DNA of 64,000 nt from Calcarisporiella thermophila CBS 279.70 (Eukaryota; Calcarisporiellomycota): assembly GCF_041956535.1 (NCBI RefSeq), contig NW_027192215.1:427179-491178 (forward strand), read 5' to 3'. Position numbers and translations under genes: made by a program. The notes under the pieces are model-generated. The model was not told where the DNA came from and ran no database searches. It saw only the letters and a program-made list of their open reading frames with translations. How positions within the stretch are numbered: position 1 is the stretch's first letter; every line of letters starts with the position of its first letter. Shown in pieces: positions 22,612 to 34,073 of this stretch.

Positions 22612-24171
22612 ATGCGTTTTAAAAGCAAAGACACTATGACTAATTCCAGGCGAGCCGCAATAAAGAAATCATCGACAACCGATGAATCGGGATTTGTTCC
22701 TGTTGTTTTTATCGATGAAAAGCCCCTTTATGACACCTATCATGCCAATCTCTCCCTCGATCCAAATGCATCTCCTCCGAAAAAGAAACGCGGCCGGAAG
22801 CCTAGCCCTCGAACTATACAATACCGTAAAATTCACAAGCATGCCTCTAAAATGAATATGGAAGACAATCAACGCCGGCTGCAAGATCTGGAGGAGCGGA
22901 ACCGGATGCAGGAGTGCATTATTCTGTATCTCAGGAACACAGTATACGATTTAAAGATGCAGAGCCTCTATCTACGACAGGTGGTTGAGGCTTTCAATTC
23001 CGTGTTAACCCAGCATAATGTTCCAATTTCAGAGGTGGATGAGCTATTTTCACAATGGGTGAAAAACACCCCTACCCTCCCGTCGCAATTGCTCGCCCAT
23101 GCCAATTTGTCCTCCGAGAACATTCAGTACATCCTCCATCCTTATGAATTTATCTATATGGCATCTGGATCCACGGGTCCTGAGCAAAATAGTTGTGCAA
23201 AGCACACCAGAGATACTCAGCCGCGTGTAAATGCACAGAGTGAGGAAGAGGGAAATGTCCATCGCATCGATGACAGAATGGGCACAGTTTCGCAGCCAGA
23301 AGAAAACCAGCATTCATTATTTGCAGCTGGAAATTTCTCCCCAGATGAATATACACAACGGAGTTCTCTCGAACCAGAGCTTTCGCTCTCTCCTTTGAAT
23401 TTCCTGGATCCCGCCGGCATGAGTCCAGATCCCTCCGAGTCAGACCATGCCTTCACAATGGAGGTTTCAGCCACAGAGCACTTGGTTTCTCATACTTCTC
23501 CTCACGATATAAAACTCGAAATCACGGAGGAATTGCCAGACCCCCCAGGAAAGCCTAGGGCTTGTTCTTGGCATAATAGAGAACTCCGATACTTTCAAAA
23601 AGGAATGAGTATTGACGAAGCTGCACTGTTCCTCTGGCAATGCTATAAGTCTGAGGGTTGGCCGGGTTTGGAGCCCTCGAACCTGCAGTTAAATGTTGCG
23701 CATGATGAACGCATCGATTTAATTCCCAGTGCCTATTGGAGAGATCGCCTGATAATCAATATTGGGCACTATGACACCACCGAGTTTTTCTGTGACTTGT
23801 ATACTAGGATAGCATGTCGCGGGGATCCACTTGTAAGTATGCTCGTTAGGGTACTCTCTTCAACACTAATGGCCATCTGCCTCCTACCACTTGATAGCTT
23901 CCCCAGTCCTATCTTATTGACCCCAGCCTATACAGAAAATATCCGTTTTTAATCGACCCCGATTGCCCTTACGCCCAGACCTTACTGCTTGAACTGATGT
24001 TGGAGCGGACCACCACACAACGAGCTCTCGCAGCTATCAACGGATGCGTCTTCTGTAAGGAAATTCTTGCCTTTATTCATATATTCTTCAATTCGCACTC
24101 ATCTTCTGAAACATGATGTCCGGGTAGTTGGATATCATCCACATCTACCGTTAGAGGATGTCATTGTCTAG
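22612..24171 (+). CDS. bZIP-like transcription factor with DUF3425-type C-terminus (gene A)
   Basis: Three exons, 22612-23832, 23907-24054 and 24128-24171, give 470 aa. A Lys/Arg-rich, AT-hook-like KKKRGRKPSPR motif (residues ~57-67) is followed by a degenerate basic region and a helix with heptad Leu/Ile (LQDLEERN...IILYLRNTVYDLKMQSLYL), as in a weak bZIP. The centre is Ser/Glu/Pro-rich and probably an activation region. The C-terminal ~140 residues (AHDERIDLIP, YWRDRLI, TTEFFCDLYTRIACRGDP) resemble the DUF3425 domain found behind many fungal bZIPs. The usual N-x-x-A-Q/N-x-x-F-R basic signature is not intact, so DNA binding may be altered. Gene B at 48605-50173 is a paralogue with identical lengths for exons 2 and 3, which confirms the splice model. 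Two in-frame ATGs near the start leave the exact N-terminus open. Confidence 0.78.
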
Positions 24172-25269
24172 CCTTAAATTCTCCTAATTAAATCCCTGAT
24201 CTGCTACGCCTCAGCCATATTTTCACCAGCACTTTGCTATGACTCAACCTGTTCATTACACTCCATCTCCCTATTTATGTCTTCTAATAACAATTAATTC
24301 TTTAAAAGCTTAAAATATGCTTTGAGCAACGCAATCATTTTGGTAAGTAAATTTGAATATTCAATATTAATGCACCCTTTTTGTTTTCTCATAAAAGTCT
24401 ATACGGTCACTCTCCATGTCTTGATAGGATCAAACCCTCTGCTGAGAATCAGTGATGATTTAGGATCTATGATATCTCTACCCTTATCACAAAGCTAATT
24501 TCAGGTCACTAATGGGATAATCTACACTAAACCCGTGACATAGGAAACTAAAGAGCTTTGAAGATGGAAGCACAGGGTCCTTTGTCTCTTGCTTTAATAA
24601 ATTGGCTTCACAGTTGCTCAAAACTTCACCCATAAAATGCCTAATAAAGTCCCGTTCAGGCAGTGAATGATTATTCTATTTTTCTACCCTATAAGTGCAA
24701 TAACAAAGACGTCTATCCAATTTATTCTAGTATTATCAATGGGTAAATGCTACCGATTGAAGTTGTTAATTAAATAAGAATATAATTGAACTTAGTTATC
24801 CTTCATTCTTTATAAAAATATACAATTAAAAAAGTATTCTGTGGTATTGACAATCCCTCTAAGTTCACTACTGGAATGGATCAAGATTCATTCTACAATT
24901 ACAAATATAATAAAGCCTGGCCTAAAACAAAATAAAAATAACCATATGAATGTTCGAAAGCTCTCAACTATTTAGTCATGGACAAGAATGAAGGCTAAAA
25001 TAGGGGCAACATGGACTGTGCGGAATACAGTAGGAATGGACAATATACTGACAATGAGTTTTGTTCGTAATTTGAATTTCACCCGCCGCTCAAATCTTTT
25101 GGAGCTCAAGGGACAGTTTAAACGAAGATATGAATTCTATCTTCAGCATAGCGACGACATAAAAAATTTTTCGATATAATTGAAAATAACTTCAAGTGGG
25201 GCCCTATATATTTGAATAGACACAGAACAGAGTCCAATGCTTTATTATTGGCGGATAGCTCGGGTTAAA
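24172..25269. other. AT-rich intergenic stretch
   Basis: Short frames only; nothing supported. Confidence 0.5.
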
Positions 25270-26875
25270 TCACTGGAAGTAGTCGCCCTTTTTGGGGCAA
25301 AAGATGGCCGCATTCTCAGGAACCAAAGTTTTCTTTTTACCTTTTGGCTCAAAGAGATTGTTCCAGAGACCCACGGTGAATGCTTTGTTAGCGCACACGT
25401 TGGGATGGAAGCAATCCAAACCACTTAGAAAGCCCTGCCCATATGTATCAAAAACGGCCTTTTCAAATGCAGGTTGTGCGCTCACGTAAAAATCGGAATA
25501 GTTTTTGGACTGATAATCGTCGGCGATCTGAGCAAGTTGTGCATTGTACTCGGCCAGGTACTTCCTAGTGGCTAAGGCGAATGATCAAGAGAAAAGACTG
25601 TGTTAAAATGACCATTCCTTGAGCGTGAGAAATGGGCACACACCTGGAGCTTTACTGGGAGCAGCATTAGGACATATCGCCGACGAGCTCATAATGATAG
25701 TGCAATAAAGATCCGATTGAGCCGCAGTGTGAACTTGAGTGACCTAAATGAGGTAAAAGACACACGTTGGTAAAAGAAGATCAAATGTAGAATGCAACCA
25801 TTGTACTAGGGCAAAACGGCTGTGATGGCACTTACATCGAGCACGCCCACGAGGCTGACGAATGCTTTCCCAATCTCGGTGCGAATACGCTCAACTGCGG
25901 CACGGACATTTTTGCCAAATTCGGTAGGGCTGGTGACTCCATCGCCACACACGTCGTTTGGGCCGATAAGTAGGGTGACCATTTTCCACTGGTCCTTGAT
26001 GGACTTGTACTCTCCTCCGTTGAGCAGAGCGACGGTGCGATCGATTTCCTTATTCAGGGTGTGGGACGTAGCTCCAGAGATGGCGGAATTAAGCTCGCTC
26101 CCCTCAGCACGTGGAAGGGTGACACCTTTTTTGGTAAGATACACCATCGATTAATAGGTAGGAGCTCTGGAAGCCGAAGCGTAACCTAGCAAATATTCTC
26201 ACCCGTAGACACGCCTGTTAACTTAGGGTTGTAGAGTCGAAGGATATTAGGGAGAGTAAGCTGACCGGAATCTCCCCCAATGCTGAACACCTTTCCTCTC
26301 TCTTCCAAGATTTGGATGATAGGGAAATGGGCTAGCAAATTGTTCGGTGAGAACGGTGACCGAAGACGCGAAATTCGAATTGAACTAAATTAAGGATACT
26401 CACCACTACTCATGGCAAAACCAGCCGTGATACTATCTCCGAAAGCTAGAATGGCACCAATATCTTGAGGACGCAGTCGACGAACATCCCGATCCTTATC
26501 CGATATGCCATCATCCAAATCACCTGGTTTAGGGTTACACGTTACGGGGGGGATGTCGACTGGACACTGGCGCAAATTGTCTGAAGCATCCTTGTTGCTC
26601 ACCGTCCCGTTATGCAAACTAGCATACTTTTCATAGAAATCTTTGAGCTTATCGACGTGCTCAAGACTAAATCGCTTAACGTTCTTGAATTTTTGGGCAT
26701 CTTCTTTGGCTGCTTGGATTAGAGTATCGTGGTCAGAATCTTGAGAGGAAGAGACTTTGCGGTCAGGTTGTCGGTTGCCACCCCTCTGTCGATGTTGCGC
26801 AGCATTCACCTGGAGAACGGCCCATACAAAAACAATCAGGGCAAAAGTAATACGTCGGAGGAAAGTTGGGGTCAT
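25270..26875 (-). CDS. Secreted GDSL lipase, phospholipase B-like
   Basis: Five exons (26875-26404, 26331-26203, 26125-25836, 25743-25644, 25571-25270) join in frame to 430 aa. The N-terminus (MTPTFLRRITFALIVFVWAV...NA) is a signal peptide, so the enzyme is probably secreted. The four GDSL/SGNH blocks are visible: FGDSITAG with the nucleophile Ser, GGDSG, IGPNDVCG with the oxyanion Asn, and GLDCFHPN carrying the catalytic Asp-x-x-His pair. The order and spacing match animal and fungal phospholipase B1-like esterases, which release fatty acids from phospholipids. Introns are 72-99 nt, and one acceptor is a weak AAAAAAG. A charged ~100-residue segment between the signal peptide and block I may be a propeptide. 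Neighbours do not suggest a pathway. Confidence 0.9.
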
Positions 26876-27866
26876 CGGGTAAAAGATTGGATATATAGAA
26901 ATAAGGGCTGGTGAGTATGTAGTTAAAAAGGGAGAAGTGGAAAAAAAAAGTGGAGGAAATGTAGGTGGAGAAAATTCGTCGATTTAAATTAAAATAGCCA
27001 GATCTTTCCCAATATTCTGAGCAAACTTTATATCATTTGCATAAGCTTAAACGGTTATACGATTTCAGGCCACCAAAGCTGTTCACTCATTTGTCATTCT
27101 GTATTCCCATCTATTGTTGAAGTAGAGCACCTGTATGTCTCAAGAAAGATCTCATCAGAATTTGAATTATTTTTAAGAAAAGTTCTCGCGGCGTTTATTT
27201 TATTTAAACATTCAGTGGTGCGTTACCCATACATGAACATCTTTAAATTATTTCGGACAATGAAATTTTCAACACTGAAAACTCTTTAGGAGAGGTACGA
27301 AAAATAGATGCAATTCCAACAGACTGATTTTATGGTCCGTTGCTATTTTAAAGTAGGTATATGTAATCAGAAAGAAAGATAGAGCTCCATTACCACAACC
27401 CAATAATGCATCCAAGCAATCTATTAAGGATAATGACGTAACTAGATTGTCACGAAAATAAGAAATCTAATCCTTAATAATAGTAATGTATAGCCAATGA
27501 TCCGCTCCACAAAAGTTTCAACTTTATCTAATTGTGTCGCAGTTCCACCAAGTACACATTGTCATTATAATTCCTATTCTACATTAAACCATTTATTTTT
27601 TTCATATATTTGTTCCTCAGCATCTTCTCTAAATTCACAGAATTTAGAGCATAGTTTTAGGGCAGATCCTATGTTTACATAAGATTGTAAAGTAAAATAA
27701 AAACGCTTTTCCCATGATATCTAAGATAACCAATCGTCACTATTGTCAAAAGCATATATTGAAATATGGCTTGGTTTGCCATTTTAGGTTTAAAGGATCT
27801 CCCTAAATTAACAGTTAAATAATAGAAAGTTCAAGGGAGCTAGTTAAAGTAAGAGAAAGTAAAGGA
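26876..27866. other. Intergenic, between lipase start and tyrosinase end
   Basis: AT-rich; a TGACGTAA at 27434 is probably chance. No gene seen. Confidence 0.45.
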
Positions 27867-29087
27867 TTATTCTAAAAGAGGGACCGTGTCATCGAGTCGT
27901 AAAGGCAGGTTTGCGGTAACATTGTAGTTGTAACGACTAATGAATTTAGCCATACGTCTTTCTTCCTGTCTCACTCTAGATGCGTTAAGTCCATTCATTT
28001 CAAGCCAAGCGTCAGGCAATGGCTGGGGCACAGGAAGAATCTTGCGGCGGGGGGTTGGCGGTGATGGAGTGTTAGGTTTGGCACATTTGATTTTAGTAGA
28101 GGTTAAGTTTGCACGTTTGGATAATTGCGGGATGTAGTCTGAATAGGTGTAGCAGAGGCCAGGGTTTTGGGTGCTCATCATGCTCTGCACTTGAACTCGA
28201 TAGGGATAGAGAACTTCTGTGATAGAAGCCTGACTCCCATCCTTATTCACGCCGTTGAATTGGCTCTCAAATTGAGGACCGCGATTTTGCCAATCCATCC
28301 AAAGTTTATCCAGGAAGCAGTGGTGCATAAAAAAAATTGGATCGTTGGGACTGGCCATAGTTCCCATATCACCACCGATGGTGATATGGACATTCCCGTG
28401 AGGGCTGCCTTCGAGTGCTGTACGAAATTCGTCAAACGTGTTTCTCGTGAGGAGGATGTTCTGAAGGACCTCCGTGGATGCCCACGGACTAATGAAGTTG
28501 CCGCGATTAAACTGACGAGGGAGACAGTGGAGTCTGGCCGAACCATCTCTGTTATACAGCACATTCCAATATGCGATTTGTCCGGTGTTGATGCAGGTGC
28601 CAGTTCCACCGTACCACTGATTCGAGAAAATTTGACTGTAGGCTGGATTGTCTGCGTCCTCCCCCCAATACCAATACGGAAGAGTAACTCTGGGGTTGAT
28701 CGTTTGTAGCGCCCTCTCAAACTCACGGAGGAATAGACGATGCCAAGGGAAAAACTGAGCTTGGCCATGTGCGTTTCTAGTTGCTTGTAAGTGATAGTAA
28801 CTCATGGAGTCAAGACGATTGGGCCGGGTCGCACTATTCACTGCTCTCAAAGCAGAGAGAAATTCATTGCGCTCCTGGTTTGAAAGCTGTCGGAACTCTT
28901 TTCTAACCGCAAGTGTAGAGCATCGTGGGGAAACAGTAGGGGAGGGACTCCTAGAGGTGGTACTGGTTGCGGTTACGGTAATGGTTACAAATACAACGTC
29001 CTCTTGTCCCAAAGTAGGGTGGATACTCGTAAATACGAGAACAAATAGAAACGCGATATTTAGAATATTAAATGCGAGTATATTCAT
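27867..29087 (-). CDS. Secreted tyrosinase (type-3 copper enzyme)
   Basis: Single-exon gene. The open frame begins at a TTG (29099), but the first ATG is at 29087, giving 406 aa. MNILAFNILNIAFLFVLVF...LGQ is a signal peptide. A Thr/Ser/Pro-rich linker precedes the catalytic core. CuA ligands lie in the YYHLQ, NAHGQAQFFPWHRLFLREFE region; CuB ligands are in PHGNVHITIGGDM and DPIFFMHHCFLDKLWMDWQ, with the usual H-x3-H and HH spacing. The expected activity is oxidation of phenols to quinones, as in melanin formation or phenol detoxification. The C-terminal ~110 residues are Pro/Arg/Asn-rich and differ from the core; some fungal tyrosinases have a C-terminal extension that masks the active site until processed. 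Lack of introns contrasts with most neighbours. Confidence 0.92.
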   Translation of the reverse strand: MNILAFNILNIAFLFVLVFTSIHPTLGQEDVVFVTITVTATSTTSRSPSPTVSPRCSTLAVRKEFRQLSNQERNEFLSALRAVNSATRPNRLDSMSYYHLQATRNAHGQAQFFPWHRLFLREFERALQTINPRVTLPYWYWGEDADNPAYSQIFSNQWYGGTGTCINTGQIAYWNVLYNRDGSARLHCLPRQFNRGNFISPWASTEVLQNILLTRNTFDEFRTALEGSPHGNVHITIGGDMGTMASPNDPIFFMHHCFLDKLWMDWQNRGPQFESQFNGVNKDGSQASITEVLYPYRVQVQSMMSTQNPGLCYTYSDYIPQLSKRANLTSTKIKCAKPNTPSPPTPRRKILPVPQPLPDAWLEMNGLNASRVRQEERRMAKFISRYNYNVTANLPLRLDDTVPLLE

Positions 29088-29396
29088 ATCATGAACCAAT
29101 ACTTTGGAAATAATCGTGCTCTGATGAGAGTTTAAAAATAATCCAAACAGGAAAAATATATAATAGTCAACAGACGAGATTCCTCAAGCCGCGCTAGCAA
29201 GAGGGCAAATTCATCCTCTACCCTGTTTAGATTTTTACACTACAAGTAGGTTGGAATTCGCCTATTCATCGGCTCTGAGACTTCACTTCCATCTGAATTC
29301 GGGTCGGGCTTCCTCGGTTTTCAACCCTGGAATTTCCTTAATATTCTAATTATACAAGGGTATCACCCCCAAATGTAGCGTCAAATAAAGATGTTA

Positions 29397-29465
29397 GATT
29401 CGGATATATCATCCTCGTTGATCACTTTTCCCAATTTACATATATAAGTTATGTCCATATCAAGA
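29397..29465 (+). mobile_element. Possible retroelement integrase fragment
   Basis: A short frame reads GYIILVDHFSQFTYISYV, similar to the start of copia/gypsy integrase cores (a D-H/D-FSRF/YT pattern). Too short to assign; no flanking coding sequence recognised. Confidence 0.3.
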
Positions 29466-29525
29466 TCGCCGCGTTAGAATAGGTGGTTTTCTGGGAAAAT
29501 GTTAAGGAATACTAAAAATCGCAAA

Positions 29526-30180
29526 TTACACCATCAAACAAACTAGTATCCAAATAAGTTTTTTTTGGATAAGCTTGGAATTAAAAAGTCGAAATAACAA
29601 GTGAAATATCAGATCTTGATTTAATCCATTGATCGCGTGTAGGATTGCAAGTAGCTCCCTCTCGTGCGTTGGATAATTGTGTTCAGCAGCAATAAAATTT
29701 TTTGACTCGAAGACAACAGGATATTCCTTTCCATCGTGTTCTTTACTTAGTACAGCGCCAACACCATTATTGGAAGCATAAGTAGTAATTATAAATGGCT
29801 TCTTTGCATCTGGAAACTTCAGTACTGGCGAAGTAATCAGTGCTGTCTTCAACTGCTCAAATGCCGAATTTTCTGTCGCGCTCCAGGAGTATTTACACTT
29901 ATCGGACAATAATGAAGTCAATGGTGCAGCTTGCGATAATTTCTTACGAATTTACGGTAGTAATTCGCCAAGCCAAAGAAAGAACGTAGTTTATCGGAGT
30001 TGGCCAATGTTGTATCGCATCGATCTTTTTGGATCCGTGTGTATTCTTCTGCAGATACAATTTGCCCGAGAAATTCAATGCATCGCACTCCGAATTCACA
30101 TTTTGATCATCTTGGCATCAAGTTGATTTTCCCTCAAAACATCTAGGATTTTGTGTAAATGCTCAACGTGTTCTTCTTAG
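29526..30180 (-). mobile_element. Ty3/gypsy pol remnant (RT end plus RNase H)
   Basis: The minus-strand frame 29921-29526 has YSWSATENSAFEQLK, PVLKFPDAKKPF and the RNase H-like YASNNGVGAVLSKEHDGKEYP and HNYPTHERELLAILHAI blocks of gypsy-type pol. The expected tDAS acid is replaced in YAS, so it is dead or decayed. Upstream (to ~30180), in other frames, are the preceding RT parts: EEHVEHLHKILDVLRENQL and CEFGVRCIEFLGQIVSAEE. At least two frame breaks or stops separate the pieces. Confidence 0.8.
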
Positions 30181-31083
30181 GATAATTAGGATAATTCGTG
30201 AACTATTCAATAGATAATGCGGTGGAAACTATTGTCCCAATCACTTACCAGCCACTTATGAATAAAGCATACTTCACTCCTCATCCATTCAATGTCAGAT
30301 ATCACTCTCGGTAGTTTTGGATTTACCTGGATTTCAATATAAGATAACTAGCTCGAACAGCTTAAGATTGTATTCTCCACTCTTTAAAAGTTGCGTCTTT
30401 ATTTGCCAATTGATATATTTATGTTAATAGTTCATTAATTCATTACTTTTATGTTATGGATAATGTCGGTTGCAACCCTCTTTCTCTACGTATTTATCCA
30501 ATTCTAGACCATACTAGGGTTCATAAATGTAAAGTCTTGATTTCTGAATCCTTAGGATCTGAAAAACCAACGTAATTAAGTGAAAACCTACATTATTCGA
30601 TACTAAGCCTAGCGTATGCGACGGCTTAGTCGAAATGGAATAGGCAGTCAGCAATGGACTGCTGACCTAGTCCGCAGTCTATTTGAGTTTAAGAGGAACT
30701 TTCAGGGATGGAATTGGTAAGTCGGAAACAGATACTCTATACAATAACAACAAATACTATATACAATATTTTAGAGATGATGATATTGGCGCTTTTTGAC
30801 ATAAATTTGTGTATACAGAGTCTATAAACAAGCATATATTTATAGAAATACAGTATGATGAATACGGATTATGGGTATTAAGCGTGTGTATGTAAGGCTG
30901 CAAACAGGTATATATAGAAATACGATAAATACAAACTTCTGGGTATTGTCTAAATGATTGCTTTTTCCCTCAGACTGGATCATCCTCATAATGCACCCAA
31001 TGTTGTGAGTAGTCCTCACTAATCCTACCGCCATATTAGGAGAACCTTTGAGCAGAAACAGGGCCCAGTGAGCATTCCAAGCG
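30181..31083. other. Intergenic stretch, no gene seen
   Basis: AT-rich; contains two imperfect copies of a TATAGAAATACR...AATAC phrase near 30840 and 30915. Nothing coding is supported. Confidence 0.4.
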
Positions 31084-32492
31084 CTAATGCAGTGCCGTAA
31101 GCCTCAGAATTAGCATGTGCAAATAAGACGCTAACTGGGCGACCCTGGTATCAATTGTGTAGCATCGTCTATCCAGTTTGGCAACCAGCACTTCAAGTGT
31201 GTGAAAAGGAGAGCTGGCATTATCTATGGCATTGTGTAGCACCTTATCGGCCAAATCAAGACAGGACACCCATCCACCCGCTACATACAATAGTGTTGTA
31301 CCCATACAATTTTGGATATATGCCTTTTCCATCTCGTCTGTGTCTCTGTATTTCGTCGTATGCTCGAACCCAACTGCATTAATTAGATCATAATAGCCAA
31401 TTGCAGCATTGTGAATACTAATAATTAAAGGTCCATCTCGTCCTAGATACGGATCCGATGAGTTAGGAATTACTGGCTACGCAATCTGCTCTACTGTGGT
31501 TTATATCCTCTACTCGTCGTCCATGTGAAAATCTATTCAAGAGTTTCGATATGTGGAAGCAACGTGAATCGGGGGATCAATAACCATTCCGCACCCAAGG
31601 ATTATTGCACCACGGCATGCACACCACGAACACTCCCATGGGTGTTGTAAATACACAGGTACACCAATGCTAAGGGCCACCTTACTCGTGACTTGTTGCC
31701 ATAGCGGGTTTCCATGAGCAGTGACAAAACATCTACTCGCAGCTTTGCTCATCATCCGGTCCGTGGCGTCTCCCGGTTGTATGGGCCTAAAATAATGTAG
31801 CGCAGTTATCCCGCCGCCATGTTTGCAAGGCAGCCCCAAGAACTCCTGCGCGCGTGAAGGCTTAATTCGGATGAGTTTACAAGTCTCATGGTCGAAAAGC
31901 ATCCAGTTCTCCCTTGGCACCCAACGCCCACTCTGAATACAGGCGGAGAATGGTCCATTATTTTTGCCTCCGGACGCCAGCCAAACCGGGTCAGGCATAT
32001 CCGTGTTGAGGATCCAAACACCTGTCAATCTTGCACACCACTAGTTTCAATACTTGCGGATGAGGTAGACGGGAAGGCCTCAGTGCACAGTCATCGGGAG
32101 ATAACTGTTATAGCAGTTATCTCCGGATTTAATGTCCATGAAGTACATGGTAGCCTATTGTTATACCATGTCTTCTCTTGCGAAAGGTCCGGGGTGCACT
32201 CTTCATCAGAGATCACCATGGCGTCAAGATCTTCATTGTCCCATGTTTCTTCGTTGAAATCATTCAAATCATCCACTTCCTGTATCTCTGCTCCTGGTGA
32301 AGAGACTGGAGTGATCGTTGCCTGAGCCGCTAGATATGCGGCCGAGTTTGGAAATACAAAATGATCCAATTGTTCCCTGTTCATTATTGAATCATATAAT
32401 GCACGAGTAAGTGTACAATAAACTATTCCGGGTAGCAATTGTATAAGATAAAATCCAGAGTAATTACTAGAAGCTAAGGTGAAAAGAGACAT
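31084..32492 (-). CDS. Unrecognised multi-exon gene
   Basis: Three open segments on the minus strand have coding-like composition. Exon 1 starts at an ATG at 32492 and includes an acidic stretch (EIQEVDDLNDFNEETWDNED). Exon 2 starts after an ACAG acceptor near 32020 and is rich in W, C and H (WMLFDHETCKLIRIKP; HPWECSWCACRGAI). Exon 3, after a CTAG acceptor near 31462, reads DGPLIISIHNAAIGYYDLI and MGTTLLYVAGGWVSCLDLA and stops at 31084. Exact donors are not resolved. The last segment vaguely recalls ankyrin-type helices, but no repeat unit is clear. I cannot name a function. It lies between two pieces of gypsy-like pol on the same strand, so it could also be cargo or debris of an element. Confidence 0.45.
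32097..32124. repeat. Perfect 11-bp hairpin
   Basis: GGAGATAACTG and CAGTTATCTCC are separated by a 6-nt loop (TTATAG). It falls in the presumed first intron of the unrecognised gene. Confidence 0.6.
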
Positions 32493-33069
32493 ATATATAG
32501 GCGTTTTGTAGGGTTGGATAGAATGGTAGCAAAGTGGATTTAAAATTTAAGAAAGTGAATGACTTTGTGTTGAGTTCGCCTAATGTAGCGATTTCAAGTT
32601 GGATTGACCTGTAAATTTAAACACTAAAAAAAATTAAAAAAGAACTTAAACTGGAAATTACAGGAAAATTGGCCTAGACCTAACGTAAACGATGTCCAAT
32701 ACTCTTTCAGTATTTTGGCCGTCCCTCTTACTGGCCTTAGGGATTCAGTGCTACCAGAGACTTTCATATTGGAGCCTTTGGGGGCAGCTTCCTCGCAGGA
32801 AATAGGTAAAGGCATTTTGGTGATTTTCCAGAGAGTAGCGATAGTATAGGATTCTATTGGAAGAGCTTTTTAATATTTTCCTGTAGGCAGTATCCTCCTG
32901 TTTTGAGCGCCTTACCCTAAACATGGCTGTAACCAGCCTTTTTTCTTCTTTTTCAGAAATCGCTACTGGGCCGTAGTCCGTATGAATTCCCTCACCTTCT
33001 GGATGGATCACCTATTTGCTCATATTTATGTCGATCGATATGTTGATCCAGTTGTTCAGAGATCTCTGA

Positions 33070-33360
33070 TCATCGTTGATCAAATGGTTCCTCGATATTA
33101 GGAAGTGAGTATCTATTCTTTATCGTTGCCTTATTGAGTGCTCGATACTCTACGCACATGTACTTTTACTCAGCTTTTTTTTTTTTTTTACACAAATTAA
33201 ACAGGTGAATCGAACTGCGGAGTGCTATTGCGTATCAGTCCTTTATAACCAAAACCCATAATATGGCATTTAGGTATATCTTGTTCTTGGTCTGAGAGTC
33301 AATACATTGGTTTACAAGTAGGTTCTATCCCGAGATCTATTTCAATGGCATAATTAAGGA
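33070..33360 (-). mobile_element. Ty3/gypsy RT N-terminal remnant
   Basis: Minus-strand reading in broken frames gives NYAIEIDLGIEPTCKP, KGLIRNSTPQFDSPV and [20 protein letters not shown], the start of a gypsy reverse transcriptase. It is on the same strand and in the correct order relative to the RNase H piece at 29526-30180, but 3 kb apart. A T12 run and stops interrupt it. Weak frames on both sides (32751-33011 and 33354-33584) may be further pol or protease debris. Confidence 0.7.
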
Positions 33361-34073
33361 TCGTTTTGGTGGATGATTTTTTTAGAAGAGCTGCTAGAAA
33401 GACAACGTAATATATATACATGGATGGAATCTACGCTTGACATGACATTGCACTCTATCAACGTGTCATCTGTGTCATTATGTTTCTTGAAAATTATTGC
33501 GAATAAATGATCGTTGATTGTAAGGAGTGCATATCGTTTTAACTTTAGCTGACAAGAGCTGGTGTTCCTTCTTTTGGTCATCAATCAGGAGGTACAATAA
33601 ATATCGAAAGCGAAATAAAGGAGTGCCAAATCGAATAGCTCAAATATTTATTATTAAATCAAACTCGGAAAAAATAATTGGTGTTGCAGATCTATGATTT
33701 GCAATTTTTTTTTATTATTAAAATATTTAATCGCTGGAAAGAATTCGAATGATAACCAGGGCTATCATAAGGGTGTCGGAAGATAAACGGATCATTAACT
33801 AGAATACTATTAGAGATAAAAAATTAGGGGAGTAATGTATCATGGCTGGTATAATCCCATGTTGCCTCAGCTTGCACTTATTTCCCATACTCTCCATTGC
33901 ATCTTCATCTCGTCTGTGTTTGCCTTCAGTGTAATCTTATATTGTGATACATCCTATTGTATAAATAAGGTCTTTTCCGAAAATATAAATCGAGACTCTT
34001 ATCTTCACAACCCAGTGTATTCTCCTTCTTCTTCTTTCTCCCCTACTTGCTCGATTATTGAACCTGAGTTGAG
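33361..34073. other. Intergenic, OPT promoter
   Basis: Two TATA-like sites, TATAAATA near 33959 and TATAAAT near 33984, lie 85-115 nt before the OPT start, followed by a CT-rich leader (34020-34045). Confidence 0.45.

Noticed and set aside
28167-28768. Two ~175-codon frames opposite or alongside the tyrosinase
   Set aside because: Antisense and alternative-frame shadows of the tyrosinase.
29088-29099. Tyrosinase start at the track position 29099
   Set aside because: That codon is TTG; the first ATG is at 29087 and directly precedes the signal peptide.
31084-31465. Ankyrin repeats in the unrecognised gene
   Set aside because: No repeated 33-residue unit is visible.
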